This document shows, in pieces, positions 25,068-34,241 of a DNA stretch of 34,650 nt (positions are counted from its first letter, which is position 1; each line of letters opens with the position of its first letter). Source of the stretch: an uncultured Lachnospiraceae bacterium (GTDB lineage: Bacteria > Bacillota > Clostridia > Lachnospirales > Lachnospiraceae). The notes under the pieces were generated by a model. It was not told the DNA's origin, did no database searches, and worked only from the letters and a program-made list of their open reading frames with translations. Location: positions 1 to 34,650 of the forward strand of contig CACZJD010000027.1 of assembly GCA_902781325.1 (NCBI GenBank), written 5' to 3'. The translations under genes were made by a program, and so were the position numbers.

Positions 25068-26435
25068 TCAGTAAAACCACTTCTGTTTCTTTACGATGCT
25101 CACAAATTCTCCGTTATTGCGCGTCTTGGAGAAAAGATCGAGCACCTGGTTCACCGACTCCTCTGATTTAACTCCGTTGAAAGCTCTTCTGATCATATTG
25201 ATCGCTTCCAGTTCGTCGGGTGTCAGCAGAAGGTCATCCCGCCTCGTGCTTGAGCGCTGCATATCAATAGCCGGGAAGATCCTGCGCTCGGAGAGTTTGC
25301 GGTCCAGCACCATTTCCATGTTGCCGGTGCCCTTGAATTCCTCATAGACTACTTCGTCCATCTTGCTTCCCGTCTCGATCAGAGCTGTAGCAAGGATCGT
25401 GAGGCTTCCGCCCTCTCTCATGTTGCGGGCGGCTCCGAAAAATCTCTTCGGCATATGAAGCGCCGCGGGATCCAGACCGCCTGACAGCGTTCTGCCGCTG
25501 GAGGGTTCCGTGAGGTTATACGCGCGGGTGAGCCTCGTTATACTGTCAAGCAGGATCATGACATCCTTCTTGTGTTCGACAAGCCTCTTGGCCCTCTCAA
25601 TGACCATCTCGGAAACTCTCTTATGGTGTTCGGGGAGCTCATCGAAAGTCGAGTAGATCACTTCTACGTTCGGTCCCTCAATAGCCTCTTTGATGTCCGT
25701 AACTTCTTCCGGGCGCTCGTCAATGAGCAGAATGATCAGGTGGATCTCGGGATTATTGGCCTTTACGGACTTGGCGACCTCTTTCATCAGGGTCGTCTTA
25801 CCTGCCTTGGGGGGAGATACGATCATGCCTCTCTGTCCCTTTCCCACCGGACTCAGAAGATCCATGACCCTCATGGATATGCTCGCACCGGGTTTTTCGA
25901 GGCGGATCCTGTCATCGGGAAAGACCGGCGTCATATCTTCGAAATTGTAGCGCTTTGTGGCCTCCTCCGGCTTCAATCCGTTGACGGATTTGACATAAAG
26001 AAGCGCTCCGAATTTTTCTCCCTGTGTCTTGACTCTTATATTCCCTTTAACGATATCACCCGTCTTGAGGCCAAACCTTCTGATCTGGCTGGGTGCCACA
26101 TATATATCATTTTCTCCCGGAAGATAATTCGCGCACCTGATAAACCCGTAGCCGTCAGGCATTACTTCCAAAATGCCGTTCGCGATCTGGCCGCTGTCCA
26201 GTTCACTGGCGAACTCATTTTTGTGGATGATCGGCGCGTCCGGTTTCTTCTGCTCCGTTTTGGGAATGCGGCCTCCGTTCTGTGATGCCAAAAGGAGCGC
26301 GTCCTCCTCGTCTTTTTTAAGCAGGGCTTCGATGAGTTCCGCTTTCTTGAGCGTGGAGATTTTCTTCATTCCTCTGTTTTTGGCAATTTCCTTGAGATTC
26401 TGAAGTGCCAGGGATTCATATCTTTCTTTTGTCAT
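25068..26435 (-). CDS. rho: Transcription termination factor Rho
   Basis: This is a 455-residue hexameric RNA helicase that ends transcription at Rho-dependent sites. The N-terminal Rho_N/SAP-like helical domain (about 1-45) is followed by a short charged linker, a cold-shock-like RNA-binding domain with GYGFIR (95-100) and [12 protein letters not shown], and the RecA-like motor with Walker A SPPKAGKT (207-214), Walker B ILLIDE (235-240), and [12 protein letters not shown]. The Q-loop/R-loop stretch [21 protein letters not shown] is present. AAAGGAG precedes the ATG. Its 169-nt upstream gap contains a CCGGCT hairpin and could hold an autoregulatory leader. Confidence 0.98.
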   Translation of the reverse strand: MTKERYESLALQNLKEIAKNRGMKKISTLKKAELIEALLKKDEEDALLLASQNGGRIPKTEQKKPDAPIIHKNEFASELDSGQIANGILEVMPDGYGFIRCANYLPGENDIYVAPSQIRRFGLKTGDIVKGNIRVKTQGEKFGALLYVKSVNGLKPEEATKRYNFEDMTPVFPDDRIRLEKPGASISMRVMDLLSPVGKGQRGMIVSPPKAGKTTLMKEVAKSVKANNPEIHLIILLIDERPEEVTDIKEAIEGPNVEVIYSTFDELPEHHKRVSEMVIERAKRLVEHKKDVMILLDSITRLTRAYNLTEPSSGRTLSGGLDPAALHMPKRFFGAARNMREGGSLTILATALIETGSKMDEVVYEEFKGTGNMEMVLDRKLSERRIFPAIDMQRSSTRRDDLLLTPDELEAINMIRRAFNGVKSEESVNQVLDLFSKTRNNGEFVSIVKKQKWFY

Positions 26436-26604
26436 GATTCTCCTTTGAATATATAGATGACATGAGCCGGCTCAGACATAGCCGGATTATCGCGATTAAA
26501 AACTATTCTGATTAAATTCTTAAGTGGGGTAATGACTGCAGACTATCGCATGATACGGACAGATTACGCTGCCTGTTAGAATTATCGCTTACATTGTAAG
26601 CCCA
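26436..26604. other. Intergenic region between the DUF4364 gene and rho
   Basis: Two inverted repeats are visible: CCGGCT-cagacat-AGCCGG (26467-26472 and 26480-26485), in what would be the rho leader, and the near-perfect palindrome GCTTACATTGTAAGC (26587-26601) beside the DUF4364 stop. I recognise no confident promoter, terminator or RNA family. Confidence 0.5.
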
Positions 26605-27117
26605 TCAAAATAAATTTTCAATCAGAGAGTTATAAATCTTCTCGTTTTTCTCCGGCCATTTAAGGCAGATCTCTTCCGCCAGCCCTTTGTCCGGCACCTG
26701 AAGCCTGATCTCCATCACAGGGTCGTTTCTCTCCATGACCTTCAGTATCACATTGTACATTCCGTTTTCCGCCGGGACGCAGTCCGCCCTCACAGACTGC
26801 TCGCTGCGCAGGACCGCCCCCTCCCTTTTCAGGAAATCGTCCGCCTGCTTTGTGATCTCCCTTCCCAGATCGGCCTTGAAGATCCTCAGGGTCTGCCTTC
26901 CGTCCGCCGTGATACGGTAAAAACACCTTTCTCCGGAATTTCTCGACAGCACAAGTCCGCTCTTCTCGATCTCCGCGTAAGTCTGCATCAGAGACACAAA
27001 ATTGACATATCCCTTCTCAAGCAGAAAAGAGGAGAGCCTGTCCATGGCGATCTCCCCGTCCGCTTTATCCAAAAGGTACAGTATGATCAGTTTATAAATA
27101 GCAAGGGGTGATGACAT
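26605..27117 (-). CDS. DUF4364 protein with winged-helix-like N-terminus
   Basis: This is a 170-residue protein of the clostridial DUF4364 family, function unknown. Residues 1-90 look like a winged helix-turn-helix: PLAIYKLIILYLLDKADGEI, a second helix DRLSSFLLEKGYVNFVSLMQTYAEIEKSGLV, and a wing CFYRITADGRQTLRIF. This suggests a DNA-binding regulator. The C-terminal half is a beta-rich domain of unknown role. GAGGAAAG precedes the ATG. It follows rarA by 52 nt and probably shares its transcript. Confidence 0.85.
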   Translation of the reverse strand: MSSPLAIYKLIILYLLDKADGEIAMDRLSSFLLEKGYVNFVSLMQTYAEIEKSGLVLSRNSGERCFYRITADGRQTLRIFKADLGREITKQADDFLKREGAVLRSEQSVRADCVPAENGMYNVILKVMERNDPVMEIRLQVPDKGLAEEICLKWPEKNEKIYNSLIENLF

Positions 27118-27169
27118 ATTCTTTCCTCATGATCCCGCTGCAGGTCAAAACAGTGACAGCCCGGGACGC

Positions 27170-28537
27170 TTATTCCTCCCGGGACCTGGGAAGGAGCTGC
27201 TCAGGCTCTGTGTACCTGCTGTCTTTTGTCAGAGAAGCCATGTGTTCCCTGATCTTCTTTTCGTAACCGTTGCCGGAAGGCAGGTAGAATCTTTCTCCCC
27301 GGAGTTTCTCGGGAAGGAGAGGCTGCCCGGCGTAATGCTGCTCATAGTCATGGGCGTACTGATACCCGATCCCTCTTCCGAGCCCCTGGGCGCCCTTGTA
27401 GTGAGCGTCCTGAAGATAGCCGGGGATCGGAAGGCTCCCCGTCTCCCGAACAGTCCGTCCCGCTTCCATGATCGATTCAACTGCGGTATTGCTCTTAGGC
27501 GCAGTGGCGACATATTCCGCCGCCTGAGCCAGAATGATCTTCGATTCAGGCATTCCGATCCTCTCGCAGGCAAGCGAACAGTTCACCGCCACAACGATGG
27601 CATTCGGATCAGCGTTTCCTACATCCTCGGAAGCACAGATCATGATCCTTCGCGCGATGAACACAGGATCCTCTCCCGCCTCGAGCATACGCGCCAGATA
27701 GTATACCGCAGCATCGGGATCGCTCCCCCGCATACTCTTTATAAACGCGGAGATCGTGTCATAATGATTATCCCCGTTTTTATCATAGCGGGTCGTCTTC
27801 TTCTGAATGCATTCTTTCACTACGTCCATCGTCAGATGGATCTTTCCGTCTGTGCTTCTTTCCGTTGTCATGACGCCAAGTTCAATAGCGTTGAGAGCCC
27901 GTCTGGCGTCCCCTCCGGACATCTCTGCAAGAAACAGGGCGGCATCTTCTTCGATCACAGCATCGTATGCGCCCATTCCCCGCTCTGTATCATACACCGC
28001 GCGGCCTATCAGTTCCAGTATGTCCTCTGCGGAGAGAGGAGTGAGTTCGAAGATCATCGACCTTGACAAAAGCGCTCCATTCACTTCAAAATACGGATTT
28101 TCGGTAGTCGCGCCGATCAGTGTCAGTGTTCCGTCCTCCACAAAAGGCAGCAGGTAATCCTGCTGCGATTTGTTGAATCGATGGATCTCGTCGATGAAGA
28201 GGATCGTCTTAAGGCCGTACATCCCGAGCCTGTCCTGCGCCTCCTTCACCACCTGCTCCATGTCCTTCTTGCCGGCGGATGTCGCGTTGATCTGCCGGAA
28301 CTGTGCCTTTGTCGCGTTGGCGATCACCTTGGCCAGCGTTGTTTTTCCGGTTCCGGGAGGCCCGTAGAAAATAAGACTGCTGATCTTGTCAGCCTTGATC
28401 GCTCTGTAGAGGAGTTTTCCCTTTCCGATTATGTGCTGCTGCCCCACAACTTCTTCCAGTCTCACCGGTCTGAGCCTTGCGGCGAGCGGCGCCTCCGTCT
28501 CCTGTTCGCTCTCCCTCATAAAATCAAAAAGATCCAT
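27170..28537 (-). CDS. rarA: RarA (MgsA-like) AAA+ ATPase, replication-associated recombination factor
   Basis: This is a 455-residue clamp-loader-like ATPase that acts at stalled replication forks. Walker A is GPPGTGKTT (59-67), Walker B LFIDEIHRFNKSQQD (from about 113), and the sensor-1 region is TLIGATTENPYFEV. The C-terminal MgsA tetramerisation part includes VYYLARMLEAGEDPVFIARR and YPNSNTAVE-type segments ending in the family sequence GQPLLPEKLRGERFY. The RBS (AAGGAAAG) sits in the last codons of glgP and the gap is 8 nt, so it is likely coupled to glgP. Confidence 0.96.
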   Translation of the reverse strand: MDLFDFMRESEQETEAPLAARLRPVRLEEVVGQQHIIGKGKLLYRAIKADKISSLIFYGPPGTGKTTLAKVIANATKAQFRQINATSAGKKDMEQVVKEAQDRLGMYGLKTILFIDEIHRFNKSQQDYLLPFVEDGTLTLIGATTENPYFEVNGALLSRSMIFELTPLSAEDILELIGRAVYDTERGMGAYDAVIEEDAALFLAEMSGGDARRALNAIELGVMTTERSTDGKIHLTMDVVKECIQKKTTRYDKNGDNHYDTISAFIKSMRGSDPDAAVYYLARMLEAGEDPVFIARRIMICASEDVGNADPNAIVVAVNCSLACERIGMPESKIILAQAAEYVATAPKSNTAVESIMEAGRTVRETGSLPIPGYLQDAHYKGAQGLGRGIGYQYAHDYEQHYAGQPLLPEKLRGERFYLPSGNGYEKKIREHMASLTKDSRYTEPEQLLPRSREE

Positions 28538-28545
28538 ATATTGTT

Positions 28546-30882
28546 TTACTTTCCTTCCTCGGAATAGGTCTTGAATGATTTAAGCTTCCAGATATCTCTG
28601 TTGTATTCCGAAATCGTGCGGTCCGATGAGAAGTATGACGCTCCGGAGATATTCAGAAGCGCTTTTTTGTTCCAGGCCTCTCTGTCCTCATAGTCGCGCA
28701 GCATCCGATCCTTCGTTTCAAAATAGGACTTCAGATCCAGCAGCGCCATGTATCTGTCCCTGGTCCTGATCTCCTTATAGAGCCGCTCCAGATTCTCTCG
28801 GCGGCCTTTGGCCAGCATCAGGGGACTGACAATGAAATCAACTGCCTCCCTGACCACTTCACTGCTGTTATAAATAAGGGAGGGATCATAATCTCCTCTC
28901 TCATAATGGCCTATAACATCGTCCGCGCTGATTCCGAAAAGATAAATGTTCTCTTCTCCCGCCGACTCACATAACTCAACATTGGCGCCGTCATTGGTTC
29001 CGAGTGTCAGCGCTCCGTTGAGCATCAGTTTCATATTTCCCGTCCCGGATGCTTCTCTCGAAGCCAGCGAGATCTGTTCGGAAATATCTGCAGCAGGGAT
29101 CAGTCTCTCAGCATATGTCACATTGTAATTTGTGACCATCACCATTCTCATATACTGATTCACGTCAGGGTCTCCATTGACGATATCAGACAGGACGAGG
29201 ATCAGGTGAATGATGTCCTGCGCCAAAACATAGGCCGACGCGGCTTTCCCGCCGAAGATGAAATTGACCGGTCTCTCCGGCACTTCCCCTCTCTTGAACT
29301 CAAGGTATTTGTGGATTACATACAGAGCGCTTAAATGCTGTCTCTTGTATTCATGGATCCGCTTGATCTGCATATCATAGACGCCGTCAGGAAGAAGTTC
29401 CACGCCCTCTCTCATCTTTATGAAAGAGGCAAGGCGGGCCTTTGCTGCCGCCTTGATCTCCTCAAGTTCCCGAAGCGTTTCCGGATCATCCGCAAACGCT
29501 CTCAGGTCCTCCAGACGAGCTGGGTCAAGTTTGTAGTCATTCCCTATTTTGGCGCTGATCCAGTCGGACAGTTCGGAATTGCAGCCGTACAGCCACCTTC
29601 GGAAAGAGATTCCGTTTGTCTTGTTGCTGAACTTCTCCGGGTAGATCTGATACAGGCCCCTGAGCTGGGACTCCTCCAGGATCTTCGTGTGGATCTTCGC
29701 GACGCCGTTCACCGAAAAACCGAAGTGGACGCACAGGTTGGCCATATGGACTCTTCTTTCCGTGTCAATGATCCACACGGAAGGATCATGATACCTGTTC
29801 TTGATGATCAGGTCCAGTCTGTGAATAATGGGAACAAGCTGAGGCACCACCTCAGAGAGCTGATCGACAGACCACGTCTCCAGCGCTTCTGCCAGAATAG
29901 TGTGGTTTGTATAAGCGCAGGTCTTAGTCACGACCTTTACCGCCTCCATAAATGAAAGCGCTTTATCGTCAGTCAGAATGCGGACCAGTTCCGGGATGAT
30001 CAGCGACGGATGCGTGTCGTTGATCTGGATGACCGCATAGTCATACATTCTCCTCAGGTCGCATTTGCGCGCTTTCATCTCGCTCAGGATCTGTTGTGCC
30101 GCGCAGCTCACCAGGAAATACTGCTGATACAGGCGCAGCATCTTTCCCGCTTCATCAGAATCATCCGGATATACAAAAAGAGTCAGGTTCTTATCGATCG
30201 CGCTCTTATCAAATTCAATCCCGTCATGAACAATGGATCCGTCCGCGCTCTCGAGATCAAAGAGCCTAAGTTTGTTGACACCGCTGTGATAGCCGGCGAC
30301 ACTGATCTCGTACATGCGCGCCCTGACCTTGTATCTGCCAAAGTTTACTTCGAAATTGATATCCGTCAGATCCTCCCAGGAGTCCCACTGGATCCAGGGG
30401 TCCTTGTCCATCTGCTGCATATAGTCTGAGAATGATTGACGGAACAGTCCGTATCGATAGTTGATGCCCAGGCCCTCCGCAGGATAGCCCAGCGTCGCTA
30501 TGGAGTCCATAAAGCACGCCGACAGACGCCCCAGGCCGCCGCTGCCGAGGGAGGGCTCGGGCTCATATTCTAATACATTCTGAAGGTTCTTGCCATACCG
30601 GGCGAGAAGCTTCTCCGCCTTTCTGTAGATCCCGAGATTGATCAGCGTATTGAGGAGAAACCTTCCCGGCAGGAACTCCGCCGAGACATAGTAGACCTTT
30701 TTCTCACCGCTGTTCTTTTCACTGATCTTGAGGATCCTCTTGATCAGCAGCATCAGAATAAAATATGTCTCTTCATCCCCGCATTTTTCAAGCGGTTTTC
30801 CGAACCGCTCATGAGACAGCTCCGTGAGCTGCTTCTCCATATTCATTACCATAACGTCAAAGATCATGTTTCTGTAGCCCAT
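28546..30882 (-). CDS. glgP: Glycogen/maltodextrin phosphorylase (GT35)
   Basis: This PLP-dependent enzyme of 778 residues releases glucose-1-phosphate from alpha-1,4-glucans. The N-terminal part has YYVSAEFLPGRFLLNTLINL and EPEPSLGSGGLGRLSACFMDS. The PLP lysine is K618 in SGTGNMKLMLNGALTLGTNDGANVE. The IQINDTHPSL motif is present. It is shorter than the approximately 800-840 residues of E. coli or muscle enzymes, mainly in internal loops, as in many clostridial forms. GAGGAGAG precedes the ATG. It has a candidate promoter and leads glgP-rarA-DUF4364. Confidence 0.97.
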   Translation of the reverse strand: MGYRNMIFDVMVMNMEKQLTELSHERFGKPLEKCGDEETYFILMLLIKRILKISEKNSGEKKVYYVSAEFLPGRFLLNTLINLGIYRKAEKLLARYGKNLQNVLEYEPEPSLGSGGLGRLSACFMDSIATLGYPAEGLGINYRYGLFRQSFSDYMQQMDKDPWIQWDSWEDLTDINFEVNFGRYKVRARMYEISVAGYHSGVNKLRLFDLESADGSIVHDGIEFDKSAIDKNLTLFVYPDDSDEAGKMLRLYQQYFLVSCAAQQILSEMKARKCDLRRMYDYAVIQINDTHPSLIIPELVRILTDDKALSFMEAVKVVTKTCAYTNHTILAEALETWSVDQLSEVVPQLVPIIHRLDLIIKNRYHDPSVWIIDTERRVHMANLCVHFGFSVNGVAKIHTKILEESQLRGLYQIYPEKFSNKTNGISFRRWLYGCNSELSDWISAKIGNDYKLDPARLEDLRAFADDPETLRELEEIKAAAKARLASFIKMREGVELLPDGVYDMQIKRIHEYKRQHLSALYVIHKYLEFKRGEVPERPVNFIFGGKAASAYVLAQDIIHLILVLSDIVNGDPDVNQYMRMVMVTNYNVTYAERLIPAADISEQISLASREASGTGNMKLMLNGALTLGTNDGANVELCESAGEENIYLFGISADDVIGHYERGDYDPSLIYNSSEVVREAVDFIVSPLMLAKGRRENLERLYKEIRTRDRYMALLDLKSYFETKDRMLRDYEDREAWNKKALLNISGASYFSSDRTISEYNRDIWKLKSFKTYSEEGK

Positions 30883-30917
30883 AACACTCTCCTCGAAGGC
30901 TATCCGCAGTTTTACTT

Positions 30918-30946
30918 ATGATATCAGATTCAAAATACAGGGGCAA
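30918..30946 (-). promoter_or_regulatory. Candidate promoter of glgP-rarA
   Basis: On the minus strand TTGCCC (30941-30946), 17-bp spacer, TATCAT (30918-30923). The -35 lies directly next to the rsmF stop. The -10 is good and the -35 moderate. Confidence 0.5.
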
Positions 30947-32431
30947 TCAGTACGGTCTTCTGAGACCTTTCGGATAATGATTCTTGATCTGATCCCCGGA
31001 GAGCTTGCCCCAGCCGCAGCTGAAGCCGCAGTCTGTTACCAGGCACCATCCTTTTTGCCCGGAAATCTGTGCGCAGTCCTGTGTCCGCAGACTCTCTCCC
31101 CTCAGATACGCGCGAGCTGCATTCCCGTCACCAGGTACATCCTCTGAACCATCGGAGAGCTCTGCCCAGCATTTCACGTCTCCGGCTTCCAGAGCCGCTG
31201 CCAGAGCGTGGGACGGCTCGAACCGGTTCTTTTTAAGAGTCCCCAGATGGAGCCCGGGCCGCAGGACCTTCAGACCGTCCAGATGCACACCTTCGGGAAT
31301 CCTGTACAGTTCTTTGCCAAAGAGCGTCAGCGACGCTCCTGATCCGCCCTCATTTTCCGCCTCCAGTTTCCGTATACCTCTCTGCGACAGTGTCTCCGCG
31401 CAGAATTCTTTAAAGAGCCTGATCGCTTCGCGATCCTTTACGGGCTTTTGGCCGGCTGCTCTTCTTCTTAGTCCGGAGCCTTCTTTTCTGAAAACAGCAA
31501 GGTAGTGTCCTTCTCCCTCCAGTCTGTGCGGCCACAGGCGGATCGTTCCGCCGAGAGAATCAGTAATCTGTCCGGGAATTCCCTCACCGGAAGCATATTC
31601 GGGTCTTCCTGCCGCAAGCCCCGTGCGTTCCATATATTCGGTTCCCAGAATCGAGGGAAGATCCAGGATCTGAAAATCGGGGTGCCGCATAATGAACTTC
31701 GCGGCGTTCTGCTCATTCTCCTGAGGCGCGAACGTACAGGTAGAGTATACAAGCGTTCCTCCCGGAGCGGTCATTTCCGCCGCGCAGTCCAGGATCCCGC
31801 ATTGTCTGCGCGCGCAGAGGTCCACATTTTCAGGACTCCAGTTCGGGATCGCCTCCTCTTCTTTGCGGAACATCCCTTCTCCCGAACAAGGAGCATCCAC
31901 TACTACTGTGTCAAAATACAGCGGAAACCTCTCTGCCAGCTTCTCCGGATCTTCATTCAGGACCACGGCGTTGGAGATTCCCATCCTCTCTATATTCTGG
32001 GAGAGGATCTTCGCTCTCGCCGGATGGATCTCATTGGAGTACAGAACCCCCTCTCCTTCAAGCATGGACGCCAGCTGCGTGCTTTTTCCGCCGGGCGCCG
32101 CGCACAGATCCAGGACTCTCATACCGGGTCTGACCCCCGAGAAGGCAGCCACTGCCATAGCGCTGGGTTCCTGTATATAATAGGCTCCGGCCTCATGAAG
32201 AGGATGTTTGCCGGGCCGCTTTAACGGATCATAATAATAACCGTGAGGTGCCCAGGGAATAGGCTGCATGCCAAACATAGAAGAAGATTCCAGTGTTTTG
32301 GCCTTCTCCCTCAGTGTGCTTACCCGAAGTCCGGGTCTTCTGGTCTCCTTATAGGATCTCATAAAGGCATCGTATTCTTCCCCCAGCATTTGCTTCATCC
32401 GCTCATTGAATTCTAAAGGCAGTCCGTTCAA
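30947..32431 (-). CDS. RsmF/RsmB-type RNA m5C methyltransferase
   Basis: This SAM-dependent methyltransferase of 494 residues modifies cytosine in 16S rRNA (NOL1/NOP2/sun family; YebU/RsmF-like with a C-terminal PUA-like extension). From the TTG at 32431, the SAM motif is LDLCAAPGGKS (about 107-117), motif IV VVDAPCSGEGMF carries C182 and motif VI STCTFAPQENE carries the nucleophile C232. The C-terminal 180 residues are less conserved. The frame is open to a TTG at 32452, but GGAG (32440-32443) lies 8 nt before the TTG at 32431, which is therefore preferred. It diverges from the plus-strand transporter. Confidence 0.9.
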   Translation of the reverse strand: MNGLPLEFNERMKQMLGEEYDAFMRSYKETRRPGLRVSTLREKAKTLESSSMFGMQPIPWAPHGYYYDPLKRPGKHPLHEAGAYYIQEPSAMAVAAFSGVRPGMRVLDLCAAPGGKSTQLASMLEGEGVLYSNEIHPARAKILSQNIERMGISNAVVLNEDPEKLAERFPLYFDTVVVDAPCSGEGMFRKEEEAIPNWSPENVDLCARRQCGILDCAAEMTAPGGTLVYSTCTFAPQENEQNAAKFIMRHPDFQILDLPSILGTEYMERTGLAAGRPEYASGEGIPGQITDSLGGTIRLWPHRLEGEGHYLAVFRKEGSGLRRRAAGQKPVKDREAIRLFKEFCAETLSQRGIRKLEAENEGGSGASLTLFGKELYRIPEGVHLDGLKVLRPGLHLGTLKKNRFEPSHALAAALEAGDVKCWAELSDGSEDVPGDGNAARAYLRGESLRTQDCAQISGQKGWCLVTDCGFSCGWGKLSGDQIKNHYPKGLRRPY

Positions 32432-32443
32432 TCTCTTATCTCC
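32432..32443 (-). promoter_or_regulatory. Ribosome binding site fixing a TTG start of the methyltransferase
   Basis: On the minus strand GGAG (32440-32443) is 8 nt before TTG at 32431. No such site precedes the alternative TTG at 32452. Confidence 0.6.
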
Positions 32444-32456
32444 GTCTTTCAAGCTG

Positions 32457-32473
32457 CCGGCTGCTCAAGCCGG
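32457..32473. repeat. CCGGCT inverted repeat in the divergent intergenic region
   Basis: CCGGCT-gctca-AGCCGG forms a 6-bp hairpin between the methyltransferase leader and the transporter promoter. The same arms with another loop occur at 26467-26485 before rho. Confidence 0.5.
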
Positions 32474-32474
32474 A

Positions 32475-32503
32475 TTTACAACCTTGCAGTTTCATTCTAA
32501 AAT
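32475..32503 (+). promoter_or_regulatory. Sigma-A-type promoter of the symporter gene
   Basis: TTTACA (32475-32480), 17-bp spacer, TAAAAT (32498-32503), each 5 of 6 to consensus. The leader would be about 37 nt. Confidence 0.7.
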
Positions 32504-32546
32504 AGTGATGTGCATTTATTGATTATACACAAAAACGGGAGGGTAT

Positions 32547-33767
32547 ATGAAAACAAAATCAAAAACATCTATGCCGCTGGCAATGCAGATCTTTATTGCA
32601 TTGGTGCTCGCAGTGATCGCAGGTCTTTTACTGCAGAATAATGTGGAGTTCGCCGATTCCTACATTAAACCGCTCGGAACGGTCTTTCTGAATCTGGTCA
32701 AGTTTATCGTCGGTCCGATCGTGCTCTTTTCCATAATGGCCGGCGTAGTATCTCTCAAGGATATCCGCAAGGTCGGATCCATCGGTGGAATTACCGTTAT
32801 CTACTATTTCTGCACGACAGCTGTGGCGACCGTGATCGGTCTTGCCTTTGCCAATCTTTTCAAAGGCATGTATCCGGTCCTCTCCACTGACAGTCTGGCC
32901 TATGAAGCACCCGAAGGGAAGACCATGATGGATGTGTTCGTAGGGATCTTCCCCAAGAACTTCGTAGAGCCCATCGCTGAAGCCAATATGCTTCAGGTCA
33001 TTGTCATGGCGCTTCTGATCGGCTTTGCGATTATCTCCCTCGGAGAAAAAGTTGAAAAAGCCGCCGAAGGAATAAACCGCTGGAACGACATTTTCATGAA
33101 GGTCATGGAAATGATCCTCCGTCTCTCTCCTCTTGGCGTCTTCTGCCTGCTGTGTCCTGTGATCGCGGCAAACGGCCCCAAGGTCATCGGCTCGCTGGCG
33201 ATGGTCCTTCTGACCGCTTATCTGGGGTATATCGTCCACGCAGTTGTGGTGTATTCCTTCACAGTAAGAACACTGGGCGGATTAAGTCCCCTGAAATTCT
33301 TCAAAGGGATGATGCCTGCGATCATGTTCGCTTTTTCAAGCGCTTCCTCTGTAGGCACTCTTCCGCTCAATATCGAGTGTACGGAAGAACTCGGAGCCAC
33401 AAGAGAGATCACTTCCTTCGTTCTGCCGCTGGGCGCCACCATCAATATGGACGGAACAGCGATCTACCAGGGGGTTTGCGCTGTATTCATCGCCTCCTGC
33501 TACGGTATTGACCTGACACTGGGACAGATGCTCACTATAGTACTTACTGCTACACTTGCTTCTGTCGGAACAGCCGGTGTACCCGGCGCCGGCATGGTCA
33601 TGCTGGCTATGGTCCTGACATCCGTGGGACTTCCGATCGACGGCATTGCTCTGGTCGCCGGCGTAGACCGCATCTTCGACATGGGACGCACAACTCTCAA
33701 TATCACCGGAGATGCCTCTGCTGCTCTCATTGTCACCAATATTCTCGAGAAAAGGAAAAAAGCGTAA
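32547..33767 (+). CDS. Dicarboxylate/amino acid:cation symporter (DAACS, SDF family)
   Basis: This is a GltPh-fold secondary transporter of 406 residues importing acidic amino acids, dicarboxylates or serine/threonine with Na+ or H+. The N-terminal half has about six hydrophobic helices. Transport-domain motifs are the serine-rich HP1 loop SSASSVGTLP, NMDGTAIYQG in TM7, HP2 GTAGVPGAGM and the TM8 stretch DRIFDMGRTTLNITGDASAA. The GltPh position that binds the substrate amino group (D in the DxxRT region) appears as DMGRT, so acidic or neutral amino acid use is plausible, but specificity cannot be fixed. GGGAGGG precedes the ATG. It is the only plus-strand gene and stands alone between its promoter and two terminator hairpins. 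Confidence 0.94.
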   Translation: MKTKSKTSMPLAMQIFIALVLAVIAGLLLQNNVEFADSYIKPLGTVFLNLVKFIVGPIVLFSIMAGVVSLKDIRKVGSIGGITVIYYFCTTAVATVIGLAFANLFKGMYPVLSTDSLAYEAPEGKTMMDVFVGIFPKNFVEPIAEANMLQVIVMALLIGFAIISLGEKVEKAAEGINRWNDIFMKVMEMILRLSPLGVFCLLCPVIAANGPKVIGSLAMVLLTAYLGYIVHAVVVYSFTVRTLGGLSPLKFFKGMMPAIMFAFSSASSVGTLPLNIECTEELGATREITSFVLPLGATINMDGTAIYQGVCAVFIASCYGIDLTLGQMLTIVLTATLASVGTAGVPGAGMVMLAMVLTSVGLPIDGIALVAGVDRIFDMGRTTLNITGDASAALIVTNILEKRKKA

Positions 33768-33777
33768 AACGCTTTTT
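33757..33777 (+). terminator. First hairpin after the symporter gene
   Basis: AAAAAGCG-taaaa-CGCTTTTT, an 8-bp perfect stem ending in T5, with the stop codon in the loop. Confidence 0.65.
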
Positions 33778-33807
33778 GGCAGTCTCGATATTTCCAAAGG
33801 CTACAGA

Positions 33808-33840
33808 AAGCCGGGCTTTAAAGCCCGGCTTCTTATTATT
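33808..33840 (+). terminator. Second, stronger terminator after the symporter gene
   Basis: A perfect 11-bp inverted repeat, AAGCCGGGCTT/AAGCCCGGCTT (33808-33818 and 33821-33831), is followed by a T-rich tail (CTTATTATTTG). It lies between the convergent symporter and small membrane protein genes and may serve both. Confidence 0.85.
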
Positions 33841-33862
33841 TGATCATATATACCGTCGGATC

Positions 33863-34228
33863 TCAGATCGTATTCTCATACGCATCCGCTTCAGTCCTGA
33901 GCATTTTCTTTCCGTTCAGGATAATATATCCATCCTCAATATCGTCGTGGACGATAAAACGCGCGGCGGGTTCCTCCGCTTCGGAATGATTGTGTCCGAA
34001 CCGGCGGCAGGTGATATCCTGATCCTTTCTCAGTGTGTGACCGTCTGTAGAACGGGGAGGCCTGTAACCGGTCCTCGCGCTCTTCATCATCTCTTCAAGC
34101 CGCTTCGCCGCATCAGTCTGTGATGGTCTCACCGGCTTTCCGTCTTTTTCTTTTCTCGAAAAACGTCTGAGTGAGAAGATCACGAGAAACCAGATCATGA
34201 TCATTATATAGAGAACTAGCGATGCCAT
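33863..34228 (-). CDS. Small single-span membrane protein, unknown function
   Basis: I do not recognise this 121-residue protein. Residues 2-20 (ASLVLYIMIMIWFLVIFSL) form one membrane segment followed by a positive cluster RRFSRKEKDGK, predicting N-out/C-in orientation. The rest is hydrophilic, with a basic middle and an acidic end (DDIEDGYIILNGKKMLRTEADAYENT). AAGGATG lies before the ATG. It begins 13 nt after the broken alaX-type gene, suggesting one transcript. A good RBS and the tight spacing support a real gene. Confidence 0.7.
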   Translation of the reverse strand: MASLVLYIMIMIWFLVIFSLRRFSRKEKDGKPVRPSQTDAAKRLEEMMKSARTGYRPPRSTDGHTLRKDQDITCRRFGHNHSEAEEPAARFIVHDDIEDGYIILNGKKMLRTEADAYENTI

Positions 34229-34241
34229 TTCACATCCTTTC

